A stretch of 64,000 bases of DNA from Brevundimonas aurantiaca (lineage in GTDB: Bacteria; Pseudomonadota; Alphaproteobacteria; Caulobacterales; Caulobacteraceae): positions 62,001-126,000 of the forward strand of contig NZ_JACHOQ010000004.1 in NCBI RefSeq assembly GCF_014199955.1, written 5' to 3'. Made by a program: the position numbers and the translations under genes. Every line of letters begins with the position of its first letter. The stretch's first letter is position 1. Under the pieces are notes generated by a model. That model saw nothing but the letters and a program-made list of their open reading frames with translations, searched no databases and had not been told where the DNA came from. This document shows, in pieces, positions 7,606-14,838 of the stretch.

Positions 7606-8066
7606 CCGCCCGGAGCCTTCGGATCGGCGGTCAGAAGGATATCTATTTCACGCAGCCTGCCGATCAGGCCGCCAGTCGTGGCTGCGATCAACATGGCATA
7701 GCCAGACAGGTAAACCCACCAAGCGTTCGCCCCCTCCAGCAAGAGACTAAGACCGCCCACCACTATCCCTAAGGCTTGAGTAAGCACGACCGGGACCATC
7801 CATCCCGTGAGTGCGGAAAGGGCCTTTTTCTGCTGCGGCGACGCTTGCGCGCGTTGGGCGCGGACCCAGGTCAGAAGCGCTGGAAACCTGCTTCGCAGTC
7901 CGACGGCCACACCGGCGGCCGCCAAGACCGTTGATAGGATCAAAAGTCCGAGCCCTCCCATGCCGGGCGGCGGCGAGGGGGCAAGCCGACCGTAAAAAAC
8001 GCTAGCCAGAAGCATCAGGGCGAGTGTGCCCCAAGTCGCCGCCCGCCGTAGAGCCCCTCTATCCAT
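7602..8066 (-). CDS. 154-aa four-helix membrane protein, unknown
   Basis: Hypothetical integral membrane protein with four hydrophobic segments: LALMLLASVFYGRLA (about 15-30), GMGGLGLLILSTVLAAAG (35-58), WMVPVVLTQALGIVVGG (90-112) and WWVYLSGYAMLIAATTGG (118-140). I recognise no family. It is antisense to the GTA genes, between protease and capsid, and its stop codon coincides with the boundary of TIR element copy 1, so it may have arrived with, or been clipped by, that element. ATG 8066 is the likely start. Confidence 0.6.
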   Translation of the reverse strand: MDRGALRRAATWGTLALMLLASVFYGRLAPSPPPGMGGLGLLILSTVLAAAGVAVGLRSRFPALLTWVRAQRAQASPQQKKALSALTGWMVPVVLTQALGIVVGGLSLLLEGANAWWVYLSGYAMLIAATTGGLIGRLREIDILLTADPKAPGG

Positions 8067-8180
8067 GCTGCATTGGTAGCATGAGGCGCAATCAAGGCTA
8101 GGGGCTGGATCACACAATTCCGGGCTGCAACCCGGACATTCCCGCGCGCCCCTCATGGACGCGCTCACACCGGAGACATC

Positions 8181-9419
8181 ATGAAAGAGACCAAACAGGC
8201 TTCCGGCTCCCCGGAAGCGCAGGCTGTCGTGCGCGAGATGATGGCGGCGTTCGAGGCGTTCAAAGGGGCGAACGACGCCCGGCTGGGCGAGATCGAGAAG
8301 AAGGCGGCGGCCGATGTGCTGCTGGAGGAGAAGGTCGCCCGGATCGACCAGGCGGTGGCGGCGGCCCAGGCGCGGCTGGACCGGGTGATGAGCCAGAACC
8401 GGCGTCCGGCGATCGGCGGCGAGCCGGTGGAGCCTGTGTCGGCGCCGGAGGCGAAGGCGGCGTGGGACGGCTATCTGAAGACGGGCCACTCGCCTCAACT
8501 GGCCGGCGCCCTGGAGGTCAAGGCGGGGCTGTCTGCGGGGCCGACCTCGGGCGGCTATGTCGCGCCCTATGAGACCGAGCGGGCCATCGAGCGGCGGCTG
8601 ATGGCGGCCTCGCCGATGCGCGAGATCGCGACGGTCAGGACGGTGGCGGCGGGCGTGTTCCGAAAGCCGGTCTCGACGGCGGGCGTGGCCTGCGGCTGGG
8701 TGGCGGAGACGGAGGCGCGGCCCGAGACCGATCCGGCGACCCTGGCCCTGCTGGAATTCCCCTCGGCCGACCTGTACGCCAATCCGGCGGCGACCCAGGC
8801 CCTGCTGGACGACGCCATGGTCGATCTGGACGAATGGCTGGCGGCCGAGGTCGAGGACGCCTTTGCGGCCCAGGAGACCCAGGCCTTCGTGAACGGCGAC
8901 GGGGTGAACAAGCCCAAGGGCTTTCTGGCCTATCCGACCGTCGCCGACGCCGGGCAGCAGTGGGGCCAGATCGGTTATGTGGCCTCGGGCGCCGCAGGCG
9001 GGTTCGCGGCCGACAGTCCGACCGACCGGCTGATCGACCTGATCTATGCGCCCAAGGCCCAGTATCGGCCGAACGGCCGGTTCGTGATGAACAGGAAGAC
9101 GGTCTCGGCCGTGCGCAAGTTCAAGGACGCGGACGGCAACTACGTCTGGCAGCCGGCGACGCGGCTGGGCGAGACGGCCAGCCTGCTGGGCTATCCGGTC
9201 ACCGAGATCGAGACCATGCCGGATGTGGCGGCCAACAGTCTGTCGATCGCCTTCGGGGACTTCCAGCGGGGCTATCTGATCGTGGATCGGGCGGGGGTGC
9301 GGGTGTTGCGCGACCCTTATTCGGCCAAACCCTATGTGCTGTTCTACACGACCAAGCGCGTCGGCGGCGGGGTGCAGAACTTCGACGCGATCAAGGTGAT
9401 GCGGTTCGCGGCGACGTAG
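8181..9419 (+). CDS. GTA major capsid protein (g5), HK97 fold
   Basis: 412-aa capsid subunit. Residues 1-85 are a charged coiled-coil scaffold (EVARIDQAVAAAQARLDRV-like) that the g4 protease would remove. The HK97 core starts near 115 with TSGGYVAPYETERAIERRL, followed by RTVAAGVFRKPVS, WVAETEARPET, EDAFAAQETQAFVNGDG and the C-terminal RVGGGVQNFDAIKVMRFA. GGAGAC precedes the ATG by 5-6 bp. It is separated from g4 by TIR element copy 1 and an antisense membrane protein gene, which is atypical. Confidence 0.93.
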   Translation: MKETKQASGSPEAQAVVREMMAAFEAFKGANDARLGEIEKKAAADVLLEEKVARIDQAVAAAQARLDRVMSQNRRPAIGGEPVEPVSAPEAKAAWDGYLKTGHSPQLAGALEVKAGLSAGPTSGGYVAPYETERAIERRLMAASPMREIATVRTVAAGVFRKPVSTAGVACGWVAETEARPETDPATLALLEFPSADLYANPAATQALLDDAMVDLDEWLAAEVEDAFAAQETQAFVNGDGVNKPKGFLAYPTVADAGQQWGQIGYVASGAAGGFAADSPTDRLIDLIYAPKAQYRPNGRFVMNRKTVSAVRKFKDADGNYVWQPATRLGETASLLGYPVTEIETMPDVAANSLSIAFGDFQRGYLIVDRAGVRVLRDPYSAKPYVLFYTTKRVGGGVQNFDAIKVMRFAAT

Positions 9420-9424
9420 TCGCG

Positions 9425-9541
9425 GAGTGACGAGTGGTCAGTGGCGAGTGGCGAGTGGTCGCTCGCCGCTGACGTATGAAACGGCGTTTGGGCTGAGTAG
9501 GGGTGGCGGTCTCGCCGCTCGCCACTCGTCACTCGCCACTT
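9425..9541. repeat. GAGTGGC inverted array, junction c
   Basis: Left arm 9425-9460 (GAGTGACGAGTGGTCAGTGGCG...) and right arm 9510-9541 (TCGCCGCTCGCCACTCGTCAC...) surround about 50 unrelated bases. The right arm is followed within 12 bp by the g6 ribosome binding site. No gene lies in this 143-bp gap. Confidence 0.8.
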
Positions 9542-9562
9542 CCGAGCAAGGCGAGGAGAGAC

Positions 9563-9826
9563 ATGGCGCAACCGGTGACGGCGGCGGAGGCGAAGCTGTT
9601 TTTGAGGGTCGAGCATGAGGCCGAGGACGGCCTGATCCAGACCCTGATTGAGGCGGCCCAGGCGCGGGTGGAGGCGGAGGTGGGGCTGAGCCTGACCTCG
9701 ACCGCGCCGGCGGGGCTGAGGCTGGCGATCCTGATGCTGGTGCTGCGGGCCTATGAGCGGGGCGAGGCGGCGGCGGACCTGTCGATCGACGAATGGACCG
9801 CCCCCTATCGCACGGTGCGGCTGTGA
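9563..9826 (+). CDS. GTA head-tail connector (g6)
   Basis: 87-aa adaptor with the gp6-like fold: MAQPVTAAEAKLFLRVEHEAEDGLI then an Ala/Glu-rich helix with IEAAQARVEAEVG and a final DEWTAPYRTVRL. It binds beneath the portal ring. ATG 9563 is chosen over the earlier in-frame ATG 9503, which lies within the repeat, because GAGGAGAG precedes it. It overlaps the next gene by GTGA. Confidence 0.82.
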   Translation: MAQPVTAAEAKLFLRVEHEAEDGLIQTLIEAAQARVEAEVGLSLTSTAPAGLRLAILMLVLRAYERGEAAADLSIDEWTAPYRTVRL

Positions 9827-10119
9827 GGGTTCTGGCGAGCCTGTTCCGGCCGGTGGAGGCCGAGACCCCCTATGGCGGGCGCAGCGTGAGTTTCGAACCC
9901 GTCGGCTCGGCCTGGCTGACCTGCGGGACGCGGCGGCGGGTCGAACGGGGCGAGGGCGATCAGAGGCGGACGGTCGAGCGGCTGAGCGCCGAGGCGCGGG
10001 CCGACGCGCGGCTGGCGGTCGGGCGGGTGCTGCGGTTCGGCGGGGCCGACTGGGACATCGTCGGCCTTGATCCTCTGCGGCCGGGGCGGCTGCGGCTGGA
10101 GCTGGAGCGGGTGCGATGA
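9823..10119 (+). CDS. GTA head closure protein (g7)
   Basis: 98-aa beta-rich head-closure/adaptor protein (FEPVGSAWLTCGTRRRVE, then LRFGGADWDIVGLDPLRPGRLRLELER). It matches the position and type of RcGTA g7. GTG 9823 overlapping the g6 stop (GTGA) is preferred to ATG 9793, which would give a long overlap. It overlaps g8 by 4 bp. Confidence 0.78.
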   Translation: MRVLASLFRPVEAETPYGGRSVSFEPVGSAWLTCGTRRRVERGEGDQRRTVERLSAEARADARLAVGRVLRFGGADWDIVGLDPLRPGRLRLELERVR

Positions 10120-10526
10120 AGGATCATGAGAGCGCCCTGCAAAAGGCGGTGGTCGCGGCCCTGAAGGCGGATGCGGCGGTGTCGGCCCTGATCGGCGGGC
10201 GGGTGTTCGACCGGCCGCCGGAGGGCGCGGCCTGCCCCTATCTGGCGCTGGGCCGATGCGAGAGCCGGCCGCTGGCGGCGGACGGGGGCGGGGTGGAGCA
10301 GAGACTGACCCTGACCGGGGTGTCGCGCTTCCTCGGCGCGGAAGAGGCCAAGGCGATGGCGGCGGCGGTGCGGGCCTGTCTGCACGAGGCGGTGCTGGAG
10401 GCGGACGGGGTGCGGACCGCGACCCTGAGAGCGACCTTCGCCGACGTGTTCGGGGCGAGCGACGGGCGGCGGACCTATGCGGTGGTGCGGCTGAGGGCGG
10501 TGACCGAGGAAGTGGCGAGTGGTTAG
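10116..10526 (+). CDS. GTA tail terminator (g8, DUF3168)
   Basis: 136-aa DUF3168 protein: MKDHESALQKAVVAALKAD, IGGRVFDRPPEGAACPYLALG and a C-terminal RTYAVVRLRAVTEE. It caps the tail tube. The native protein would end near TEE; the last residues VASG and the stop codon are encoded in the left arm of repeat junction d. The gene starts in a 4-bp overlap with g7. Confidence 0.82.
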   Translation: MKDHESALQKAVVAALKADAAVSALIGGRVFDRPPEGAACPYLALGRCESRPLAADGGGVEQRLTLTGVSRFLGAEEAKAMAAAVRACLHEAVLEADGVRTATLRATFADVFGASDGRRTYAVVRLRAVTEEVASG

Positions 10527-10619
10527 TGGCGAGTGGCGAGCTGGATCGGGCGGGCGGAAGCAGCGGGGGAGCCGTTGCGACGACCTTCCTCGCCACTCGT
10601 CACTCGCCACCCGCCACTC
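10510..10619. repeat. GAGTGGC inverted array, junction d
   Basis: Left arm 10510-10540 begins inside the g8 reading frame and supplies its stop. The right arm 10589-10619 (TCGCCACTCGTCACTCGCCAC) is followed by the g9 ribosome binding site (GCGAGGACAAG). The loop is about 50 bp and not shared with the other junctions. Confidence 0.8.
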
Positions 10620-10639
10620 AGGAGCAAAGCGAGGACAAG

Positions 10640-11050
10640 ATGACCGCACAGGCGGGCAAGGACATGCTGCTGAAGATCGAGGGCGCGCCGGGCGTCTTCA
10701 CGACGGTGGCGGGGTTGAGGGCGCGGACGATTTCGCTGAACGCGCGCACGGTGGACGCCACCGACGGCGACAGCGCCGGACGGTGGCGCGAGCTGCTGGC
10801 CGGGGCCGGGGTCAAGTCGGCGGCGGTGTCCGGGCAGGGGATCTTCCGCGACGCGGCCTCGGACGCCCTGGTGCGGGAAGCCTTCTTCGATCAGGCGGCG
10901 AAGCGGTGGCGGCTGGTGGTGCCGGACTTCGGCGTGCTGGAGGGACCGTTCCTGGTGGCGGCCCTGGAATACGCCGGAACGCATGAGGGGGAGGCGACCT
11001 TCGCCCTCAGCCTGGCCAGCGCGGGGGCGGTCGGGTTTTCGGCGGCGTGA
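10640..11050 (+). CDS. GTA major tail tube protein (g9)
   Basis: 136-aa TP901-1-type major tail protein: MTAQAGKDMLLKIEGAPG, then TVAGLRARTISLNARTVDAT and a C-terminal EYAGTHEGEATFALSLASAG. It polymerises into the tail tube. ATG 10640 is chosen for the GAGGACAAG site ahead of it. The in-frame open sequence upstream belongs to repeat junction d and overlaps g8. Confidence 0.85.
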   Translation: MTAQAGKDMLLKIEGAPGVFTTVAGLRARTISLNARTVDATDGDSAGRWRELLAGAGVKSAAVSGQGIFRDAASDALVREAFFDQAAKRWRLVVPDFGVLEGPFLVAALEYAGTHEGEATFALSLASAGAVGFSAA

Positions 11051-11056
11051 GGGGGG

Positions 11057-11497
11057 TGAGTGCTAGTGCTAGTGCTAGTGAGCGGGCTTCGCCGGTGAGC
11101 GGAGAACGGCGGGGCGGCTGGGTAGACGCTCGCTAGGTTCAATCGACATTCAGCTTGCTGCGGTCAGGCCGCTCTTCCCGCGTCAGAGGGCCTTGATGCG
11201 GCGGACGCGGGTTCCTCACAGCGATCACGGCGGATTCACAGCGGTCACGACGCCATCGGAACCCGCCGTGTTCGCCGTGACCTCGTCGTGCCCGTTGTGA
11301 TGAACCCACCCTCAATCGGCGTTACGCCGCCAGACGTTTTCCCTTCCGCTGACGCGGGAAGGAAGACCGACACTCAATCGAATAGAGTCTTCAACGCCCG
11401 AGGCGCCTCTCTTGGGTCGGCGGCTGCGCGCAGGACGGCAGGACGGCGGCAGGCCCAATGTCGATTGGCCCTAGCACTCGTACTCGCACTAGCACTG
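11057..11497. repeat. GCTAGT hexamer inverted arms around TIR element copy 2
   Basis: Left arm 11057-11081 (GTGCTAGTGCTAGTGCTAGTG) and right arm 11470-11497 (CTAGCACTCGTACTCGCACTAGCAC) are inverted arrays of a hexamer, analogous to the GAGTGGC arms elsewhere. They enclose TIR element copy 2. No gene is visible in the 480-bp gap between g9 and g10. Confidence 0.75.
11133..11475. repeat. TIR element, copy 2 (inverted, with extra block)
   Basis: Reverse-complement copy of the element at 7365-7605. It begins CTAGGTTCAATCGACATTCAG and ends CAATGTCGATTGGCCCTAG, so CTAG occurs at both ends. From 11140 to about 11335 it matches copy 1 almost base for base; then about 100 extra bases (11338-11440) precede the shared end GGACGGCGGCAGG. 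The two copies face each other across 3.5 kb containing an antisense gene and g5-g9. Confidence 0.85.
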
Positions 11498-11532
11498 GCC
11501 CCGGCGTTTTTCACTTGAGATTGGAAGCGACG

Positions 11533-11823
11533 ATGAACCAGGCGCGGGGCGAGGCGGCGGTGATGCTGGGCGGGGTGCGGCGCAGGGTCTGTCTGACCCT
11601 GGGGGCCCTGGCCGAGATCGAGACCGGGCTGGGCGTCGAGGGTCTGGCGGCGGCGGCCGAGCGGATGAAGACCCTGTCGGCGCGGGATCTGATGGTGGTC
11701 CTGGCGGCGGTGCTGCGCGGCGGGGGCGAGGCCCGGCCGGAGGTCGAGGCGGTCGATCCGCGCGAGGCGGCGCGGGCCGTGGCGGCGGCCTTTGAGGCGT
11801 CCTCCGGTCAAGCCGGAAGATGA
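11533..11823 (+). CDS. GTA g10 family protein
   Basis: 96-aa protein with the GTA g10/tail-assembly-chaperone-like core GEAAVMLGGVRRRVCLTLGALAEIE and LSARDLMVVLAAVLRGGG. It probably helps load the tape measure during tail assembly. ATG 11533 follows GGAAG; earlier in-frame codons (ATG 11458) lie in the repeat and would encode low-complexity STRTRTSTG. It overlaps g10.1 by 4 bp (ATGA). Confidence 0.8.
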   Translation: MNQARGEAAVMLGGVRRRVCLTLGALAEIETGLGVEGLAAAAERMKTLSARDLMVVLAAVLRGGGEARPEVEAVDPREAARAVAAAFEASSGQAGR

Positions 11824-12005
11824 CGGGCGCGACGCCCTGGGGCGAGATGATGCGGGCGGCGATGCGGATGGGGATTGCGCCCGAGGCCTTCTGGCGGCTG
11901 TCGCTGAAGGAATGGCGGATGCTGACCGAGGCGCCGCGCGGGACGGCGCCGATGGGCCGGGCGGGCCTGGCGAAACTGATGGAGGACTGGCCCGATGGCG
12001 GATGA
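11820..12005 (+). CDS. GTA phage tail assembly chaperone (g10.1)
   Basis: 61-aa protein: WGEMMRAAMRMGIAPEAFW, RLSLKEWRMLTEA, then LAKLMEDWPDGG. This pattern is typical of the small DUF2376-type chaperone encoded just before the GTA tape measure gene. It starts in an ATGA overlap with g10 and overlaps g11 by 11 bp. Confidence 0.82.
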   Translation: MTGATPWGEMMRAAMRMGIAPEAFWRLSLKEWRMLTEAPRGTAPMGRAGLAKLMEDWPDGG

Positions 12006-12540
12006 GTTCGGACGGGACGGGATCGACGACCTGCCGCTGAAGGCGGCCGAGGCGGGGGCGGCGCTGGAGGCGCTGAAGGGACCGGCCGAGGAGGCGGCCA
12101 ACGCCATAGAGGCGGCCTTCGGCCGGGCGGGCGAGAGCCTGAGCCGGTCGCTGGCGCGGGCGGCGGCGGACGGAGAGGTGTCTCTGTCCGAGCTGGCCGA
12201 GGCCGTGCTGAAGGCGGTGAATGCGGCGGCCGGGTCCGGCGGATCGGGGAGCAGTCTGAGCGCGGCGATCCAGGCGGCGGCGTCCAGTTTCAGCGGGGCC
12301 AATTTCGGCGGGGCTAGGGCCGACGGCGGGCCGGTGCTGGGGGGCGGCGCCTATCTGGTCGGAGAACGGGGGCCGGAGGTGTTTCGCCCGAGCGTCGGCG
12401 GCGAAATCGGGTCGGCGACGGGCGGGGCTGTGACCGTCCATGTGGCGGTGGACGGCGGGGCCGAGGCCCTGCTGCGGTCCGAGGCCCAGATCGCCCAGAT
12501 GCTGGCGCGGGCGGTCAGCCTGGGGGCGCGGGGGAGGTAG
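11995..12540 (+). CDS. GTA tape measure protein (g11), short
   Basis: 181-aa tail tape measure protein: an Ala-rich helical N-terminus (residues 15-70), a Gly/Ser linker, then the conserved C-terminal signature ARADGGPVLGGGAYLVGERG followed by PEVFRPS. The short length fits the short GTA tail (RcGTA g11 is also about 200 aa). ATG 11995 lies within the end of g10.1. Confidence 0.85.
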   Translation: MADEFGRDGIDDLPLKAAEAGAALEALKGPAEEAANAIEAAFGRAGESLSRSLARAAADGEVSLSELAEAVLKAVNAAAGSGGSGSSLSAAIQAAASSFSGANFGGARADGGPVLGGGAYLVGERGPEVFRPSVGGEIGSATGGAVTVHVAVDGGAEALLRSEAQIAQMLARAVSLGARGR

Positions 12541-12548
12541 GCTTTTTT

Positions 12549-12639
12549 GAGTGGCGAGCGGCGAGGGGGCGAGTGGCGAGTGACGAGCGGCGATGCGGAT
12601 GCGGCCTGTCTCGCCACTGACCGCTCGCCACTCGTCACT
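12549..12639. repeat. GAGTGGC inverted array, junction e
   Basis: Left arm 12549-12590 and right arm 12609-12639 (TCTCGCCACTGACCGCTCGCC...) with a short loop of about 18 bp, the tightest hairpin of the set. It lies between the convergent stops of g11 and the DUF805 gene and could act as a shared transcription barrier, though no T-run follows. Confidence 0.78.
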
Positions 12640-12645
12640 GTCTTG

Positions 12646-13401
12646 CTATTCGCCCTTGGGGTTGGGGCCGAAGCGGTTGTCGCCCTTGTCGCCCTCGACC
12701 AGGCCGATCCACAGCAGGAAGGCGAGAGGGACCAGGCCCGCCAGGATGAAGGCGCCGACGCCCGGGCCCATCAGGGCGAAGAAGGCGGCGGGATTGTCTT
12801 CGTAATAGTCGGGGCCCATGCCGCCGGCGAAGGCGGCGCCCATGACCATGACGAAGCCGATGATCGTGAAGACCGTCGCGGCGACCCAGGGAATGGCGAC
12901 CAGCCAGCCGGTCTTGCCCATGTCGTGCAGGCGTTTCACCGAAATGGCCAGGTTCGGCCAGATCAGGGCCAGGGAGATCAGGGCGCCGATGATCGGCAGC
13001 CAGCCGGCGACGACGCCGACGCCCAGCAGGATCAGCCAGCCGATCCAGAAATGGCTGCGGCGGGTGCGGCCCTCGAAGGACAGGAACAGCTTCTGCCAGT
13101 CGAAACCGGCGACGGTGGTGTCGGTCGAACTGGCGTAGCCGCCGGCGACGCCAGTGGTGGTGGGCGAGCCCGCCAGGATCAGGATCTGGGTGGCGGCGGC
13201 GCCTTCGGGCACGAAGTCGACGCGGACGCCGGCGGCGGGCACGGCCGGCGATTGCAGCGCGGCGGAGGTGAAGTCGTAACGGGTGCCGTCGTCGCCGCTG
13301 ATCAGGCCGGTTCCGGCCGTGGTGTCATAGCTGAGAATTTCGCCGCGCAAGTCTTCGCTCCCGTTTCGATACGGCCCACTCGGCCGTCGTTCGTCGAGCA
13401 T
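12646..13401 (-). CDS. cold-shock-like/DUF805 membrane protein
   Basis: 251-aa protein in two parts. Residues about 17-75 resemble a small cold-shock-type beta domain (GEILSYDTTAGTGLISGDDG then YDFTSAAL and GVRVDFVPEGAAA). Residues about 105-245 are a DUF805 membrane domain with the hallmark FSFEGRTRRSHFWIGW-like entry, RLHDMGKTGWL and a final GDKGDNRFGP, with four hydrophobic helices. It is antisense inside the GTA cluster between g11 and g12. DUF805 function is unknown. ATG 13401 is chosen, but no clear ribosome binding site is seen. Confidence 0.82.
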   Translation of the reverse strand: MLDERRPSGPYRNGSEDLRGEILSYDTTAGTGLISGDDGTRYDFTSAALQSPAVPAAGVRVDFVPEGAAATQILILAGSPTTTGVAGGYASSTDTTVAGFDWQKLFLSFEGRTRRSHFWIGWLILLGVGVVAGWLPIIGALISLALIWPNLAISVKRLHDMGKTGWLVAIPWVAATVFTIIGFVMVMGAAFAGGMGPDYYEDNPAAFFALMGPGVGAFILAGLVPLAFLLWIGLVEGDKGDNRFGPNPKGE

Positions 13402-13447
13402 GGATGAGCGGCGCCGTTCGGACAAGTGAAACAGGGGACAGGTTCGG

Positions 13448-14059
13448 ATGAACTTCCATGAGGCGCGCCTGCCTGCGCGGCTGGCGTTCGGTTCGACCGG
13501 CGGGGTGGAGCGTCGGACGGAGATCGCGACCCTGGCGTCCGGGTTCGAGCGGCGATCGACGCCCTGGGCCCTGGGGCGCAGGCGGTATCTGATCGGGGCG
13601 AACCTGAGGTCGCTGGACGACATGGCAGAACTGGTCGCCTTCTTCGAGGCGCGGCGGGGGCGGCTGTACGGGTTCCGGTTCAAGGATTTCGCCGACTTCA
13701 AATCGTGCGCGCCCAGCGGGACGGTTTCGGCCGGGGATCAGATTCTGGGCCTCGGCGACGGGGCGCGGACCGTGTTTCCGCTGATCAAGACCTACGGCGA
13801 CGTCGAACGGCCGATCCGGAAGCCGGTCGAAGGGTCGGTTCGGGTAGCGGTCGGGGGCGTGGAGACCCAGGGCCTTTCCGTCGATTGGACGACGGGGGCC
13901 GTGACCCTGGCGGCCGCGCCGGCGCCGGGGGTGACGGTGACGGCGGGCTTTCAATTCGACACGCCGGTGCGGTTCGACACCGACCGGATCGAGACGACCC
14001 TGGAGAGTTTTGAGGCGGGGCGGATGGCGGCGGTCCCGCTGATCGAGGTGCGGGTCTGA
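13448..14059 (+). CDS. GTA distal tail protein (g12, DUF2460)
   Basis: 203-aa DUF2460 protein: MNFHEARLPARLAFGSTGG, RRTEIATLASGFERRSTPW, a central FFEARRGRLYGFRFKDFADF and a C-terminal FDTPVRFDTDRIETTLESF. It forms the distal tail ring that links tube and baseplate. ATG 13448 follows an AGGGGACAGG site. Confidence 0.9.
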   Translation: MNFHEARLPARLAFGSTGGVERRTEIATLASGFERRSTPWALGRRRYLIGANLRSLDDMAELVAFFEARRGRLYGFRFKDFADFKSCAPSGTVSAGDQILGLGDGARTVFPLIKTYGDVERPIRKPVEGSVRVAVGGVETQGLSVDWTTGAVTLAAAPAPGVTVTAGFQFDTPVRFDTDRIETTLESFEAGRMAAVPLIEVRV

Positions 14060-14060
14060 A

Positions 14061-14176
14061 GAGAGTGGCGAGTGGTCAGTGGCGAGGGGCGAGGCGGTTC
14101 GGAATGCGGGAGCGCCGAGACCTGATCGTCGGAACGAATGTTCGGCCCGCTTACTCGCCACTCGCCACCGACCACT
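14061..14176. repeat. GAGTGGC inverted array, junction f
   Basis: Left arm 14061-14095 (GAGAGTGGCGAGTGGTCAGTGG...) starts at the g12 stop. Right arm 14153-14176 (ACTCGCCACTCGCCACCGACC) ends 15 bp before the g13 ATG, so again the repeat abuts a ribosome binding site (GCGAAGGCGAAG). Confidence 0.8.
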
Positions 14177-14190
14177 GAGCGAAGGCGAAG

Positions 14191-14838
14191 ATGAGACACA
14201 TACCGGACGATCTGGCCGCCCGCATCGAAAGCGGGGCGGCGCGGCTTTGCCATGTCTGGCTGATGCGGCGCGTCAACGGGACGCGGGCGGGCTTCACCGA
14301 CCATGACCGGGATCTGACGCTGGACGGGGTGGTCTGTCGGGCGGCGAGCGGCTGGACCGTCGGGGCGGCCGAGAGCGGGGTCGGGCTGGCGGCGGGGACG
14401 GCCTCGGCCTCGGGCGTGCTGGACGACGCCTCGATCCGCGAGGCCGATGTGGCGCAGGGCCGGCTGGACGGGGCGGCGGTCGAGCTGTGGCGCGTGGACT
14501 GGTCCGAGCCGGACTTGAGGGTGCGGCTGTGGTCGGGGACGATCACGCGGCTGAGGCGGCAGGACGGGGCCTTCGTCGCCGATCTGGAAGGTCCGCTGGC
14601 GAAGCTGGAGCGGGTGGTCGGGCGGACCTACGGCCGGCTGTGCGACGCGCGGCTGGGGGACGCGCGCTGCGGGGTCGCGGATGCGGCCGGGCGGACCTGC
14701 GACAAGCGGTGGGAGACCTGTGTCGGGACGTTCGGGAATGGGGTGAATTTTCGGGGCTTTCCGGACGTGCCGGGGGATGACTTCCTGACGGCCTGGCCGG
14801 CGCAGGGCGGCCGCCATGACGGCGGGAGCCGGCGGTGA
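14191..14838 (+). CDS. GTA baseplate hub protein (g13, DUF2163)
   Basis: 215-aa DUF2163 protein: MRHIPDDLAARIESGAARLC, LTDHDRDLTLDGVVC-like core, a middle LEGPLAKLERVVGRTYGRLC and a C-terminal Cys cluster (LCDARLGDARCG, then RTCDKRWETC). The four Cys in this block are in the region where the RcGTA hub protein is reported to hold a metal cluster (from memory; not checked here). It ends in a 4-bp overlap with g14. Confidence 0.88.
   Translation: MRHIPDDLAARIESGAARLCHVWLMRRVNGTRAGFTDHDRDLTLDGVVCRAASGWTVGAAESGVGLAAGTASASGVLDDASIREADVAQGRLDGAAVELWRVDWSEPDLRVRLWSGTITRLRRQDGAFVADLEGPLAKLERVVGRTYGRLCDARLGDARCGVADAAGRTCDKRWETCVGTFGNGVNFRGFPDVPGDDFLTAWPAQGGRHDGGSRR

Noticed and set aside
6564..14176. 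GAGTGGC arrays as a CRISPR array
   Set aside because: Unit is 7 bp, arms face each other, and there are no regular spacers or cas genes.
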